Positions 38,827 through 48,013 of a stretch of DNA of 53,361 nucleotides are shown piece after piece. The translations under genes were made by a program, and so were the position numbers. This DNA is from Pseudomonadota bacterium. GTDB taxonomy: Bacteria > Myxococcota_A > UBA9160 > PR03. Under the pieces are notes generated by a model. It saw only the letters and a program-made list of their open reading frames with translations, was not told the DNA's origin and did no database searches. Where the stretch lies: assembly GCA_003576805.1 (NCBI GenBank), contig QEVM01000007.1, forward strand, positions 1 through 53,361, written 5' to 3'. Every line of letters begins with the position of its first letter. The first letter of the stretch is position 1.

Positions 38827-40041
38827 TCAGGCGCCTCGGCAGCTCTGCTCGGCCGCCTCGGCGGCGCCGAGCGCACGCTGGAAGTCGTCGGGCGCCAGCT
38901 CGGGGGCGACGAGGCTCCGCAGCGCCTCGGTGCGGTAGCGCGGCTCCTCGAGCTCGCGAGCCCACGCGCGCAGCAGCGCCAGGAATCCCTTCGCCGACGC
39001 CGCCTGCGTGGCGGCCGCGGTGAGCTCGATCGGCACGCCGGGCCGGTACGACGAGCCGTCCTCCATCCGGATCGCGCCGCCGGAGATCTCGCCGAGGCGC
39101 TTCAACGCAGCGCGCAGGTACGGGTCCGTGAACTCGCCGCGCGGCGTCAGCGCGCGCGAGAGCTCTGCGCGATCGAGCTTGCGGCGCAGCGCTTCGTCGA
39201 AGGTCGCCGCGCAGCCGCCGACGTCGCCGGCGCCGATCCGGCCGAGCGCGCCGCGCGCACGCTCGACGCTCGCCGGGCCTCCGGGCGCCATGTCGATCGT
39301 GTAGCGGTGCAGTCCGCGCGCGGTGTCCTGCGATTCGCGCGAGCGGATGCCGAGCTGCTTGGCGTCGTGGCCGTCGGCGAGCTTCACCTGCAGCAGCAGG
39401 TCCTCGCCGAGCTGATTCGACACGACGTGCTCGACGAAGGGATTGCGCACCGAGTCGAGCATCGCGCTCGCCGCGGCGTCGCCGGCGGTCTGACCGAGCA
39501 CGACCGTGAAACCGTCGTCGCCGGTCTGCACGCGAACCTGCGCCGGCACCCGGGTGAGGAACGTCAGGCCCGCGCGGCCGGCGAAGTAGGTGTGCGAGAC
39601 GGCCGCCAGCGTGTTCGCGAGCGGCTGGAGATCGATCACCACCTCGTCGCGCTCGCCGCGGACGGGCACGTGCACCGTCTCGATGCGATAGCCGTCGAGC
39701 GCGGCGCGGATCGTGACGGAATCGCGCTTGCCCGCGTAGGCGCGCTTGGGCAGCAGGACCGTGACCGGAGCGACCGCCTTCTCGTATCGCTTCTGGAAGC
39801 TGGCGCGCACGTAGAAGAGGTCGAGCTTCGCGCCGGGCGGGGTGGTCTCGATGCGGAGCTTGCGATCCTCGTAGTAGCCGGGCCGTGCGAACGAGAACAT
39901 CGCCGACGGGCTCCAGCCGGCCCGCTCGTCGGGAATCAGCTCGATCACCTCGCTGGCATGGGCGACGCGCTGCGGAGCGACGGCGGCCGTCGCGCAGACG
40001 AGCGAAGCGAGCAGAGCGCTGAGCATGGCGCCGCGGCGCAC
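38827..40041 (-). CDS. Secreted protein of unknown function with PEGA-like segment
   Basis: A 404-residue exported protein. Signal peptide about 1-29 (GTG start at 40041; ATG at 40026 also possible). Residues ~60-130 (LRIETTPPGAKLDLFYVRASFQKRYEKA) look like a PEGA-type surface beta-sandwich. The middle is beta-rich (TFLTRVPAQVRVQTGDDGFTVVLGQ) and the last ~150 residues are helical. A C-terminal Cys (EQSCRGA) is isolated. I recognise no named family. It is flanked by moaC and radC on the same strand. Confidence 0.65.
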   Translation of the reverse strand: MRRGAMLSALLASLVCATAAVAPQRVAHASEVIELIPDERAGWSPSAMFSFARPGYYEDRKLRIETTPPGAKLDLFYVRASFQKRYEKAVAPVTVLLPKRAYAGKRDSVTIRAALDGYRIETVHVPVRGERDEVVIDLQPLANTLAAVSHTYFAGRAGLTFLTRVPAQVRVQTGDDGFTVVLGQTAGDAAASAMLDSVRNPFVEHVVSNQLGEDLLLQVKLADGHDAKQLGIRSRESQDTARGLHRYTIDMAPGGPASVERARGALGRIGAGDVGGCAATFDEALRRKLDRAELSRALTPRGEFTDPYLRAALKRLGEISGGAIRMEDGSSYRPGVPIELTAAATQAASAKGFLALLRAWARELEEPRYRTEALRSLVAPELAPDDFQRALGAAEAAEQSCRGA

Positions 40042-40119
40042 GAATATCCCCTAGACGGCCCCCGGGCGCATCGTAGCCACATGGAGTTTCGTGACAACGG
40101 CTCGGCGCGGCGCGCGAGG

Positions 40120-40608
40120 CTACGGGTTCTCGTCGCCGCTGGCCCAGACGCCGCTCTTGCCGCCCGTCTTGCGGACGAGACGCACGGCGTCGACGCGCAT
40201 GCCGCGATCGATCGCCTTGCACATGTCGTAGACGGTGAGACCGGCCGCCGCGACGGCGACCATCGCTTCCATCTCGACGCCGGTGCGCGCTCGAGCGCGC
40301 ACGCGCGCTTCGATCTCGACCCGCGACGTCGCCGGATCCGGACGCAGATCGACGTCCACGACGTCGAGCGGCAACGGGTGGGCCAGCGGAATCCAGTCGG
40401 AGGTGCGCTTGGCGGCCTGGATGCCGGCGATCCGGGCGACGGCCAACACGTCGCCCTTCGGCGTGCGTCCCTCCGCGATCGCCGCGAGCGTGGCCGGCGC
40501 CATCTGCACTGCGCCGCGCGCGACGCACTCGCGCACGGTGACGGGCTTCTCGCCGACGTCCACCATGCGTGCGCGCCCGTCCTCGTCGAGGTGCGTCAGG
40601 CGGCTCAA
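40120..40608 (-). CDS. moaC: Cyclic pyranopterin monophosphate synthase MoaC
   Basis: A 162-residue protein that turns the GTP-derived cyclic precursor into cyclic pyranopterin monophosphate in molybdenum cofactor synthesis. Characteristic segments: [59 protein letters not shown] and a terminal GGKSG. The TTG start at 40608 overlaps the lipase stop (TTGA). No other moa gene is in the window. Confidence 0.95.
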   Translation of the reverse strand: MSRLTHLDEDGRARMVDVGEKPVTVRECVARGAVQMAPATLAAIAEGRTPKGDVLAVARIAGIQAAKRTSDWIPLAHPLPLDVVDVDLRPDPATSRVEIEARVRARARTGVEMEAMVAVAAAGLTVYDMCKAIDRGMRVDAVRLVRKTGGKSGVWASGDENP

Positions 40609-41459
40609 GACTCCGCCTCGCGCTCCTGCACCCACGCGAGCACGTCCTCGAAGACCTGCTCCTGCTCGGGCTCGTTCAGGATCTCGTGGCGCAGTTTGGG
40701 ATACACGCGAAGGCGATGCCCCGCGCCGCGCAGCAGGCCGTGGAAGTTGCGCGTCCCGCGCGGCGGACAGAGCCGATCCGCCTCGCCGTGCAGCAGCAGC
40801 ATCGGGACGTGCACGTGCACGCCGGCGCCCGCCGTACGCGCAACCGTGTCGAGCAGCTCGGCGGCGAGCGACGCCGACGCGCGACGGAACACCAACGGAT
40901 CGTCGTCGTACGCCTTCACGACCTCGGCGTCGCGCGACAGATCCGACGAGTCGATGCCGGCGCGCAGCCGCAGGGTCGGTGCGACGCCGCGCAGCAGACG
41001 GGCGAAACGCAGCTTCGTGCGCGACACGCCGCGGCCGAGCTCGAGCGGCGGACCGGTCACGACCGCGCCGAGCAGGTCGGGCTTGCGCTCGGCCAGCAGC
41101 GCCGTCGTGACGAGGCCGCCCATGCTGTGCCCGAGCAGGACCAGGGGCAACTCGGGATGCTCGCGCCGCACGACGTCGAGAAAGCTCTCCAGGTCGTCGA
41201 GCAGGTGCGAGAACGACTCGACGTGCCCGCGCGTACCGTCCGAGCGGCCGTGACCGCGCTGGTCGTAGGCGTGCACCGCGAACTCGCGCGCCGCGAACCA
41301 GGCGCCGACGTGGTCGTAACGCCCGCTGTGCTCCGCGAAGCCGTGTACGACGGCGAGCGCGCGCTGCGCCATCGGCGGCATCCAGGCGCGGCGGAACAGG
41401 CGCGTGCCGTCGGGCGCCGAGAAGAAAGCCTGCGAGCGTCGCACGACGCGGCGTTCCAC
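40605..41459 (-). CDS. Alpha/beta hydrolase, monoacylglycerol-lipase-like
   Basis: A 284-residue cytoplasmic hydrolase of the lysophospholipase (PldB-like) group. [16 protein letters not shown] at about 38-53 is the oxyanion region; GHSMGG (110-115) carries the nucleophile Ser112; [11 protein letters not shown] holds the catalytic Asp and [10 protein letters not shown] the His. HGxxEHSGRYxH is typical of monoacylglycerol lipases. The start is GTG 41459, 33 bases after the transglycosylase gene. The neighbour moaC overlaps its stop. Confidence 0.88.
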   Translation of the reverse strand: MERRVVRRSQAFFSAPDGTRLFRRAWMPPMAQRALAVVHGFAEHSGRYDHVGAWFAAREFAVHAYDQRGHGRSDGTRGHVESFSHLLDDLESFLDVVRREHPELPLVLLGHSMGGLVTTALLAERKPDLLGAVVTGPPLELGRGVSRTKLRFARLLRGVAPTLRLRAGIDSSDLSRDAEVVKAYDDDPLVFRRASASLAAELLDTVARTAGAGVHVHVPMLLLHGEADRLCPPRGTRNFHGLLRGAGHRLRVYPKLRHEILNEPEQEQVFEDVLAWVQEREAES

Positions 41460-41492
41460 GCGGCGAAACCTAGAGGGCGCGCGCGCGACGCG

Positions 41493-42089
41493 TCAACTGG
41501 AACGCAGGATGCGGCGAACCTCGGCCTGCGCCGCGCGCACGCGTTCGAGGTACGCGCCGCCGCGGATGTTCGGGCCCCAGAAGTACGCGAGGATGCCGTC
41601 CGCTTCTCCCATCCGACGGATGTTGTCCGCGAGGATCAGGCAGCCCGCTTCGATGTTGCTCTCGACGGTCGTGAAGTTGCCGGCCATGCCGAGCGGCTCG
41701 AGCATCGCGGGCATCACCTGCATGAGCCCCATCGCGCCCTTCGCGCTGCGCGCGCTCGGCGAACCGCGGCTCTCGACCATCATCACGGCCGTCACCAGCT
41801 CGGGATCGAGGTCGTACTTGGCGCTGTAGCGGATCACGGCGCGCGCGATCCGGTCGCGCTCCGCCGCGGCCAGCGTGCCGTTGAACTGGGACAACACGCG
41901 CGCGATCGCCGGCTCGTCGGTCGCCGCCGCTCGCTGCGACGCGACGGCGGTCGGAGGCGCGAGCTCGCGCGCCGAATCGGCCGGCCGCGCCGACGAGAGC
42001 GTCAGCAACGCCCACGCGATCGCGGCGACGCAGGCGAGGTGCGTGCGGGGCAACGGCGAACGGCGCTTCTTCGATCCATGACTGTCCAT
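41493..42089 (-). CDS. Lytic transglycosylase (SLT domain)
   Basis: A 198-residue exported enzyme. The signal peptide/anchor covers about 15-35; a short variable stretch precedes the SLT fold. The catalytic Glu106 lies in MMVESRGSPSARSAKGAMGLMQVMP, the best-known SLT signature, and NIRGGAYLE corresponds to the usual Asn-x-x-x-G-x-x-Y-L-x motif. It cleaves peptidoglycan with anhydro-muramic acid formation. The first gene of the minus-strand group that ends with pilZ. Confidence 0.9.
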   Translation of the reverse strand: MDSHGSKKRRSPLPRTHLACVAAIAWALLTLSSARPADSARELAPPTAVASQRAAATDEPAIARVLSQFNGTLAAAERDRIARAVIRYSAKYDLDPELVTAVMMVESRGSPSARSAKGAMGLMQVMPAMLEPLGMAGNFTTVESNIEAGCLILADNIRRMGEADGILAYFWGPNIRGGAYLERVRAAQAEVRRILRSS

Positions 42090-42582
42090 CGCGCTCTACT
42101 CCGCGAGGCGGCTCGTGGGAACACACCTCGAATCGCAGGGGTCGAAGGGACGAACCTGTCGACCGGACGAACCGGGTTCTCGTAGTGGGTGGTCGCTTCG
42201 CAGAAAAAGGTGAAGCGGGCGGAAAGGTAGTCGAGTGAGGTCGACCCGCCAGGCTGCAGTCCCCGCAGGATGAGCTGCGTATGCATTGCAGGAACTGCAC
42301 ACGCGCAAACCCCGAGGGGCCTCGTCGTTGCGGAACATGTCTCAATGCAAACTCTCGTTTGACCTTCGAAAAATTCCTCTGATAGGATGGCCCCTCACTG
42401 GGTGCACCTTCTCGAGAACGTCCGCAACGAGACGTCGAGAAGTTCGACGAGCGTTCGAAGACGACGGACACGCACGAGGACTCCGGACTCGAGGATTCGG
42501 AGCTCGACGAGAACTCGACGAGGATTTGGAACTCGAACGCGCTCGAGCGAGATGCACGAAGCCGCCGCCCCCTCCAGCCGAA
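42090..42582. other. Divergent intergenic region, transglycosylase / histidine kinase
   Basis: About 490 bases with no supported gene. Visible elements are a 13-base dyad TGCAG-GAA-CTGCA (42288-42300), an AT-rich patch with a promoter (42359-42388), and a stretch (about 42410-42560) strongly enriched in repeated CGAG/GACGAG words. The frame of the kinase stays open through part of this stretch, so a longer kinase N-terminus cannot be excluded. Confidence 0.5.
42359..42388 (+). promoter_or_regulatory. Promoter for the kinase-lgt-tetR group
   Basis: TTGACC (42359-42364), an 18-base spacer containing an A-run, and TAGGAT (42383-42388). It lies in the only AT-rich patch of the region, about 195 bases before the chosen kinase start. 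Confidence 0.5.
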
Positions 42583-43704
42583 GTGGTCTCGCCCTTGGCA
42601 GAGAGTCTCGCGTCACAGCCCGATCGCATCGCGCGCAGCCGCACGCGCCGCGCCGACACCGACCTGGGTCGGACCGACCTGCTCGGCGCGATCCTCGACG
42701 GCGCGCCGGATCCCGTGGTGGCGATCGACTCCGGCGGCCGGCTCCGCTACGCGAATCCCGCTTGCCACGCGCTGTTCGGCACGGATCCGGCGGAGCTGCT
42801 CGGGCGCCACGTCTCCGAGCTGATGCAGGCACACGCGCCGGCACAGGACGCCGGCGCCGGCGTGCGGCGCGGTCACGTCGAGCTGCGGCTCGCGACCGGC
42901 GAGATCGGCTGGTTCTCGTACACCGCCCAGCGCATGGAGCTGGCCGGCGCTACGGGCGGCGTCGCCGTCGTGTTCCTGCGCGACGAGACCGAGCGACGCC
43001 GCGACGAGCTGCGGCTCTCGCGGCACAACGACGAGCTCGAGCAGACGATCCGCGCGCTCGCCCACGACTTGCGCTCGCCGCTGGTATCCGTGCTCGGCTT
43101 CTCGCGCCTCTTGCGCGAGGACTTCGGCGAAGCGCTCGGCGAGCGCGGCGCGCACTTCCTCGAGCGCATCCACGCCGCGGGGCGAACCATGGAGAGCCTG
43201 ATCCGCGACCTGCTGGAGTTCGCGCGGATCGGACACGACGGCAGCGACGCGCCGGCGCTCGTCGATCCGCGCGAGGTGCTCTTGCAGCTGCGCAGCGAAC
43301 TCAAGCCGCGCATCGAGCAGGGCGGCGTGGAGCTCGTGATTCCCGAGCACCCGCCGCTCGTGCGCTGCGCGCGCACGCGCCTCTACCAGCTCTTCTCGAA
43401 TCTCGTCGGCAACGCGCTCGACCACATGGGCTGCGTCGAGAAGCCGCGCATCGAGGTCGAGGTCCGTGAGAGCGCCGACCGGCACGAGCTGGTGGTGCGC
43501 GACAACGGGTGCGGCATCCCTGCGGAGCAGCGCGAGCGCATCTTCGAGATGTTCCACTCCGTCCAGCGACCCGGCGGTCGCAAGGGAACGGGCATCGGAC
43601 TGGCGATCGTCCGCAAGATCGCCGAGCGCTACGGCGGACGCGCCTTCGCGGACGGCGCGCCGGGCGAAGGCGCGGCATTCCACGTGGTGCTTCCGCGCGG
43701 CTGA
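42583..43704 (+). CDS. PAS-domain sensor histidine kinase
   Basis: A 373-residue kinase with no membrane helix. The PAS domain spans about 33-135 (LLGAILDGAPDPVVAIDSGGRLRYAN). The H-box ALAHDLRSPLVSVLGFSRLL carries the phosphorylated His161. The N box (LFSNLVGNALDHMG), G1 (VRDNGCGIP), F box (IFEMFHSV) and G2 (GTGIGLAIVRKIAERYGG) are complete. It is phytochrome-like or orphan: no response regulator is adjacent. The start is uncertain: GTG 42583 is chosen to exclude an Arg/Glu-rich upstream stretch; the frame is open back to 42286. Confidence 0.85.
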   Translation: MVSPLAESLASQPDRIARSRTRRADTDLGRTDLLGAILDGAPDPVVAIDSGGRLRYANPACHALFGTDPAELLGRHVSELMQAHAPAQDAGAGVRRGHVELRLATGEIGWFSYTAQRMELAGATGGVAVVFLRDETERRRDELRLSRHNDELEQTIRALAHDLRSPLVSVLGFSRLLREDFGEALGERGAHFLERIHAAGRTMESLIRDLLEFARIGHDGSDAPALVDPREVLLQLRSELKPRIEQGGVELVIPEHPPLVRCARTRLYQLFSNLVGNALDHMGCVEKPRIEVEVRESADRHELVVRDNGCGIPAEQRERIFEMFHSVQRPGGRKGTGIGLAIVRKIAERYGGRAFADGAPGEGAAFHVVLPRG

Positions 43705-43763
43705 CGCATTCCCCGCAGGTGGCGGCGCTTCTCCGGGTCGCCTAGGTTGGCCGACGCGCGCCC

Positions 43764-44510
43764 ATGTATCCCGTTCTATTCGAGATCTTCGGCTTCCCGA
43801 TCAGCAGCTTCGGCGTGATGTTGGCGATCGCCTTCCTCGCCGGGACTTGGCTGACGGCGCGGCGCATGGCGGAGATCGGGCTCGATCCCGAAGGCGCCAC
43901 CACGATGCTGATCTACGCGATGATCGGCGGCATCGGGGGCTCGAAGCTCTACTTCGCGATCGACGTCTCGCTGCGCGAGGGCATCCCGTTCACCGAGCTG
44001 CTGTTCGCGCGCGAGGGAATCACCTTCTACGGCGGGCTGATCGGCGCCATCGCGCTCGTGCTGATCGGCACGCGCATCCACGGCATTCCGACCGGCCCGT
44101 TCTTCAACTGCGTGTGCCTCGCGGGCGCGCTCGGCCAGGCGCTCGGCCGCGTCGGCTGCTTCCTCGTCGGGGACGACTACGGCCGGCCGACGGACGGCCC
44201 GTTCGGCATCGCGTTTCCGGAAGGCGCGCCGCCCACGTTGGAGCCGGTCCACCCCACCCAGCTCTACGAGGCGGCCTGGCTGTTCGGAGTGACCGGCTTC
44301 CTCTGGGCGCGCCGCGACCACAGCCCGCGGCTGTGGGCCGAGTACCTGATGCTGGCCGGCGTCGGCCGCTTCGCGGTCGAGTTCCTGCGCATCAATCCGC
44401 GCGTCTGGCTGGGCCTGTCGGAAGCGCAGCTGATCGCGCTGGCGCTCTTCGCGATCGGCGCGACGAGCTGGATCCATGCGCGTCGCGGCCTCGCGACCGC
44501 GACTGCCTAG
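43764..44510 (+). CDS. lgt: Prolipoprotein diacylglyceryl transferase
   Basis: A 248-residue inner-membrane enzyme with about seven helices that attaches diacylglycerol to the lipobox cysteine. Conserved parts: a YGGLIGA segment, ALGQALGRVGCFLVGDDYGRPTDGPFGI (Lgt signature with essential Arg and Asp/Asn residues) and VHPTQLYEA. It would process the lipoproteins in this window (the TRAP binding protein, DUF4410 and cytochrome). It follows the kinase gene after 59 bases. Confidence 0.96.
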   Translation: MYPVLFEIFGFPISSFGVMLAIAFLAGTWLTARRMAEIGLDPEGATTMLIYAMIGGIGGSKLYFAIDVSLREGIPFTELLFAREGITFYGGLIGAIALVLIGTRIHGIPTGPFFNCVCLAGALGQALGRVGCFLVGDDYGRPTDGPFGIAFPEGAPPTLEPVHPTQLYEAAWLFGVTGFLWARRDHSPRLWAEYLMLAGVGRFAVEFLRINPRVWLGLSEAQLIALALFAIGATSWIHARRGLATATA

Positions 44511-44527
44511 CGGCGGAGGTCGGCGCG

Positions 44528-45151
44528 ATGCCGCGAGTCGGAGACACGCGAGCCAAGATCCTCGAGGTCGCGGAAGCCGAGTTCGCCGCCGAGGGATACG
44601 CGGGCGCGCACCTGCAGAAGATCGCCGAGCAGGTCGGCGTGCGGAAGACGGCGCTCTACTACTACTTCGAGTCGAAGGCGGCGCTGTACACGGCGGTCCT
44701 CGAGTCGATGCTCGAAGCCTTCGAGAGCGCGGTCGGCGCGGTGCTCGACGCGGAGGAGCCGCCCGACCGCAAGCTGGAGTCGCTCGCCGCGCGGATCAAC
44801 GACGTGCTCGCGCAGAACCCCAACTACGGGCGGATCCTGTTCCGCGTCTTCGTGGACCCGCAGCCGCAGGAGGCGAACCACGTGCTGCCGGTCGTGCAGC
44901 GCGTCGTGGCGCGCGTGCTGCTCTTCTACAAGAGCGGTGCGGACGCCGGCGCGTTCCGGCGCATCTCGTCGCGCCACTTCTTCCTGAGCGCGTTCGGCGC
45001 GATGCTGTTCCACTACGCCGCGCCGAGCTTCGGTGCGCGGCTGTTCGGCATTCCGGACGTCTTCACGAGCGACGCCGTGAGCTGGCGCCGCGACGAGGTG
45101 ATCAAGCTGCTGCGCGACGGCGTGCGCGCCCGGCCGGACGAAGACGCCTAG
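44528..45151 (+). CDS. TetR-family transcriptional regulator
   Basis: A 207-residue regulator. The N-terminal helix-turn-helix (about 8-55) reads RAKILEVAEAEFAAEGYAGAHLQKIAEQVGVRKTALYYYFESK; the C-terminal ligand-binding part is all helical. It is 17 bases after lgt. The effector and target are unknown; similar regulators often control lipid or fatty acid genes. Its stop overlaps that of the convergent TPR gene. Confidence 0.9.
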   Translation: MPRVGDTRAKILEVAEAEFAAEGYAGAHLQKIAEQVGVRKTALYYYFESKAALYTAVLESMLEAFESAVGAVLDAEEPPDRKLESLAARINDVLAQNPNYGRILFRVFVDPQPQEANHVLPVVQRVVARVLLFYKSGADAGAFRRISSRHFFLSAFGAMLFHYAAPSFGARLFGIPDVFTSDAVSWRRDEVIKLLRDGVRARPDEDA

Positions 45152-46089
45152 GACGCGGGCTTCGCCTCGAGCCGGCGCGAGAGCGACGCCGCCCGTTCCG
45201 TCAGCGCGCCGCATTCCGCGGCGTCCACGAGCGGCGGCAGCCGCGTGACCGCGGCGTGGGCGAGCTCGCGGAAGCGCGCGTCGCCGGCGGGCGGATCGCA
45301 GTCCATCCACCGCTCGAGCTGCTGGAGCGCGTCGGCATAGCGCCCGCGCAGGTACGCGCTCATGCCGGCCGCGTACGCGGCGTCGCGCCGCAGGTCGCTG
45401 CGGTCCGGCTCGCGCGCCAGCGCCTCGCCGAGCGCGCGGCGCGCCTCGTCGAAGTAGCCGCTCTCCAGATAGGAGCGCGACGCGAGCGCCCAAGCGGCCA
45501 CCGCGCTGCCGTGGACGCTGGTGAAGAACGCGTCGAGCGGCTCGCCGAGGACTTCTTCCGTGCCGGCGGCGTTCTCGATCAGGTAACGCGCGACGAGCCC
45601 GTTGCAGCGGTGAGCAGCCAGCAGGCCGCGGAACTGGCGCCGCGTCTGCTCGAGCAGCGCCTCGCACTCTGCGAACGCTTCGGCGAGGCGCACGCGCGAC
45701 GCGGCGAGGATCCGGGCGAACTCCTCGAACAGGCCTTCGTTGCCCGGCTCGGCGCGCGTGCGCGCGGCGTCGACCTTCGGCGCGTAGACCTCGAGCTGGT
45801 AGAGGTTCTCGCGCAGCTTCATCGCCTCGTGGAAGAGCGATCCGACGGCGAGGTCGAAGAGCGCGTCGCCACCGAGCTCGCCGGCCCGGAACAGCGCGTG
45901 GCACAGCTCCTTCAGCCGGAACAGCGGGCTCGCTTCGGTGTCGCCGGCGAGCGCCTGCACCTCGTCGAAGCGCAGCGTCCCGCGGCGATGACGCTCGAAG
46001 ATCCGGCGCAGGCTCCGGTGCGCCGCGAGGAAGTCGCGGACGACGTCGACGAGACCCGCCTCGGTGGAGCGCACCGCGCGATGATACAT
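45148..46089 (-). CDS. TPR-like helical protein of unknown function
   Basis: A 313-residue, all-alpha cytoplasmic protein with no signal peptide. Residues ~195-275 contain TPR-like helix pairs (ALASRSYLESGYFDEARRALGEALAREPDRSDL; AYAAGMSAYLRGRYADALQQLERWM). The N-terminal half (FLAAHRSLRRIFERHRRGTLRFDEVQALAGD) is not recognised. The ATG at 46089 is chosen because upstream sequence runs into the divergent pntAB promoter region. Confidence 0.7.
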   Translation of the reverse strand: MYHRAVRSTEAGLVDVVRDFLAAHRSLRRIFERHRRGTLRFDEVQALAGDTEASPLFRLKELCHALFRAGELGGDALFDLAVGSLFHEAMKLRENLYQLEVYAPKVDAARTRAEPGNEGLFEEFARILAASRVRLAEAFAECEALLEQTRRQFRGLLAAHRCNGLVARYLIENAAGTEEVLGEPLDAFFTSVHGSAVAAWALASRSYLESGYFDEARRALGEALAREPDRSDLRRDAAYAAGMSAYLRGRYADALQQLERWMDCDPPAGDARFRELAHAAVTRLPPLVDAAECGALTERAASLSRRLEAKPAS

Positions 46090-46128
46090 GGGCCGCCGTG
46101 CGCGGATACCGCCCCGGGGAAGCCGTCC

Positions 46129-46134
46129 TATACT
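46129..46134 (+). promoter_or_regulatory. Likely -10 box of pntAB-pntB
   Basis: TATACT, 32 bases before the pntAB start, is a good -10 hexamer. No clear -35 is seen at the right distance. Confidence 0.35.
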
Positions 46135-46165
46135 GCCGCCCGCTCGACCCTCGCCTGGAGCCCCC

Positions 46166-46462
46166 ATGCACTCCGTCGACTTCTGGTCGATGACGTTCGT
46201 CTTCATGCTGGCGGCTTTCGTCGGCTTCGACGTCATCCGCAACGTCTCCCGCCTGTTGCACACGCCGTTGATGTCGTTGACCAACGCCATCTCGGCCATC
46301 GCGGTGGTCGGCTCGATCATCATCGCCGGCGAGCAGAAGACCACGCTCAGCACCGTGCTCGGGACGATCGCGGTCGCCGCGTCGGTGACCAACATCGTGA
46401 GCGGCTTCCTGATCACCGACCGCATGCTGAAGATGTTCCACCAGCAGGGTCAGAAGCGATGA
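46166..46462 (+). CDS. pntAB: NAD(P) transhydrogenase, small membrane subunit
   Basis: A 98-residue protein with three hydrophobic helices (about 8-26, 40-58, 65-84), corresponding to the membrane part of the transhydrogenase alpha chain in three-subunit enzymes (FDVIRNVSRLLHTPLMSLTNAISAIAVVGSI). The ATG at 46166 has a CTGGAG site. The stop overlaps the pntB start (ATGA). The NAD-binding partner pntAA is not upstream, where it usually lies. Confidence 0.93.
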   Translation: MHSVDFWSMTFVFMLAAFVGFDVIRNVSRLLHTPLMSLTNAISAIAVVGSIIIAGEQKTTLSTVLGTIAVAASVTNIVSGFLITDRMLKMFHQQGQKR

Positions 46463-47853
46463 TCGAGAATCTGACCGCCGCGGCGTACCTGGCCGCCGGC
46501 GCGCTCTTCATCTTCTCGCTGCGCTGGATGTCGCATCCGAAGACGGCGCGGCGCGGCGTCGTGGCGGGCGTCGCGGGCATGACCGCCGCGGTCGGCGGCA
46601 CGCTGCTGCACCCGGAGATCGTCGGCTTCGAGTGGATCGCGATCGCGGTCGTGATCGGAACCGCGATCGGCGTCCCGCTCTCGCGCGTCGCGCTGACCGC
46701 GGTCCCGCAGCGGACGGCGATCTCGCACGCCTTCGGCGGCCTCGCGGCCGGCCTGGTCGGCACCGCCAAGTACATCCTGTGGCTGCCCGAAGGCGAGCTG
46801 ACCGGCTTCCGCATGGGCGCGATCTCGCTCGAGGTGCTGCTCGGCTTCCTCACCTTCACCGGCAGCCTGATGGCGGCCGGCAAGCTGCAGGAGGTGATCC
46901 CGACCCGTCCGATCACCTACCGCGGCCAGAACGTGATCAATCTCGGGCTGCTCGGCGTCGCGCTGCTGTGCGGCATCGGCCTGGTGCTCGATCCCACGCA
47001 GTGGTTCCTCTTCCCGCTGCTGATCGGGCTCTCGCTCGCGTTCGGCGTGCTGCTGATCATCCCGATCGGCGGCGCCGACATGCCGACCGTGATCTCGCTG
47101 CTCAACTCCTACGCGGGGCTCGCGGCCGTCGCGATGGGCTACGTGCTCGAGAACAAGGTGCTGATCATCGCGGGCGCGCTCGACGGCGCCTCGGGCCTGA
47201 TCCTGTCGATCATCATGTGCCGCGCGATGAACCGCTCGTTCAGCAACGTTCTGTTCGGGGCGTTCGGCCAGGTGCAGGGCGGCCCGGCCGACGCGGTCGA
47301 GCGAAAGCCGGTGAAGAGCGCGACCGCCCAGGACGTCGCGGAGCTGCTCGAGCTCGCGCGCGAGGTGGTGATCGTCCCGGGCTACGGGCTCGCCGTGGCG
47401 CAGGCGCAGCACCGCGCCTTCGAGCTCTACGAGCAGCTCACCAAGCGCGGCATCCGCTGCCGCTTCGCGATTCACCCCGTCGCCGGCCGCATGCCGGGCC
47501 ACATGAACGTGCTGCTCGCCGAAGCCAACGTCCCCTACGACGCGCTCGTCGAGATGGACGACATCAATCCCGACCTTGGCCAGGTCGACGTCGCGATCGT
47601 GGTCGGCGCCAACGACGTGGTGAACCCCGCCGCGCGCCACGACAAGTCGAGCCCGATCTACGGCATGCCGATCATCGACGTCGACAAGTGCAAGACGGTG
47701 ATCGCCAACAAGCGCACGATGAACCCCGGCTTCGCCGGCATCGACAACGAGCTCTACACCGCCGACAACACGCTGATGCTGTTCGGCGACGCGAAGGCGG
47801 CGCTCGGCGACGTCGTGAAGGCGCTGTCCGGCGAGTCGGGGCTCGGCCACTAG
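46459..47853 (+). CDS. pntB: NAD(P) transhydrogenase subunit beta
   Basis: A 464-residue subunit: about eight or nine membrane helices (1-260), then the NADP(H)-binding domain III with VIVPGYGLAVAQAQH, HPVAGRMPGHMNVLLAEANVPYD and VVGANDVVNPAARHDKSSPIYGMPI. With the alpha chains it couples proton flow to NADPH formation from NADH. Complete and canonical. Confidence 0.97.
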   Translation: MIENLTAAAYLAAGALFIFSLRWMSHPKTARRGVVAGVAGMTAAVGGTLLHPEIVGFEWIAIAVVIGTAIGVPLSRVALTAVPQRTAISHAFGGLAAGLVGTAKYILWLPEGELTGFRMGAISLEVLLGFLTFTGSLMAAGKLQEVIPTRPITYRGQNVINLGLLGVALLCGIGLVLDPTQWFLFPLLIGLSLAFGVLLIIPIGGADMPTVISLLNSYAGLAAVAMGYVLENKVLIIAGALDGASGLILSIIMCRAMNRSFSNVLFGAFGQVQGGPADAVERKPVKSATAQDVAELLELAREVVIVPGYGLAVAQAQHRAFELYEQLTKRGIRCRFAIHPVAGRMPGHMNVLLAEANVPYDALVEMDDINPDLGQVDVAIVVGANDVVNPAARHDKSSPIYGMPIIDVDKCKTVIANKRTMNPGFAGIDNELYTADNTLMLFGDAKAALGDVVKALSGESGLGH

Positions 47854-47953
47854 AGCCGCGCACGCCGCGGTGCGCTGGGCCAATCCGCAGAACGCGCGCG
47901 GAGTGCGCGAAACGCCGCGTGACTCGCGGTCGCGCGCGGGCCAGCGCGGCCCG

Positions 47954-47981
47954 TTGACCCGGTAGTCGAGTCCTCTACGCT
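47954..47981 (+). promoter_or_regulatory. Candidate promoter of the ETF-QO gene
   Basis: TTGACC (47954-47959), a 16-base spacer and TACGCT (47976-47981), 32 bases before the start. The -10 is weak. Confidence 0.4.
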
Positions 47982-48013
47982 GCGATCAGTTCGGGATCGC
48001 GAAGGAGTGCGTG

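Noticed and set aside
44476..46166. Long plus-strand frame running through tetR and antisense to the TPR gene
   Set aside because: It is a frame shadow of tetR, the TPR gene and pntB. The real proteins in other frames have recognisable motifs and ribosome sites.
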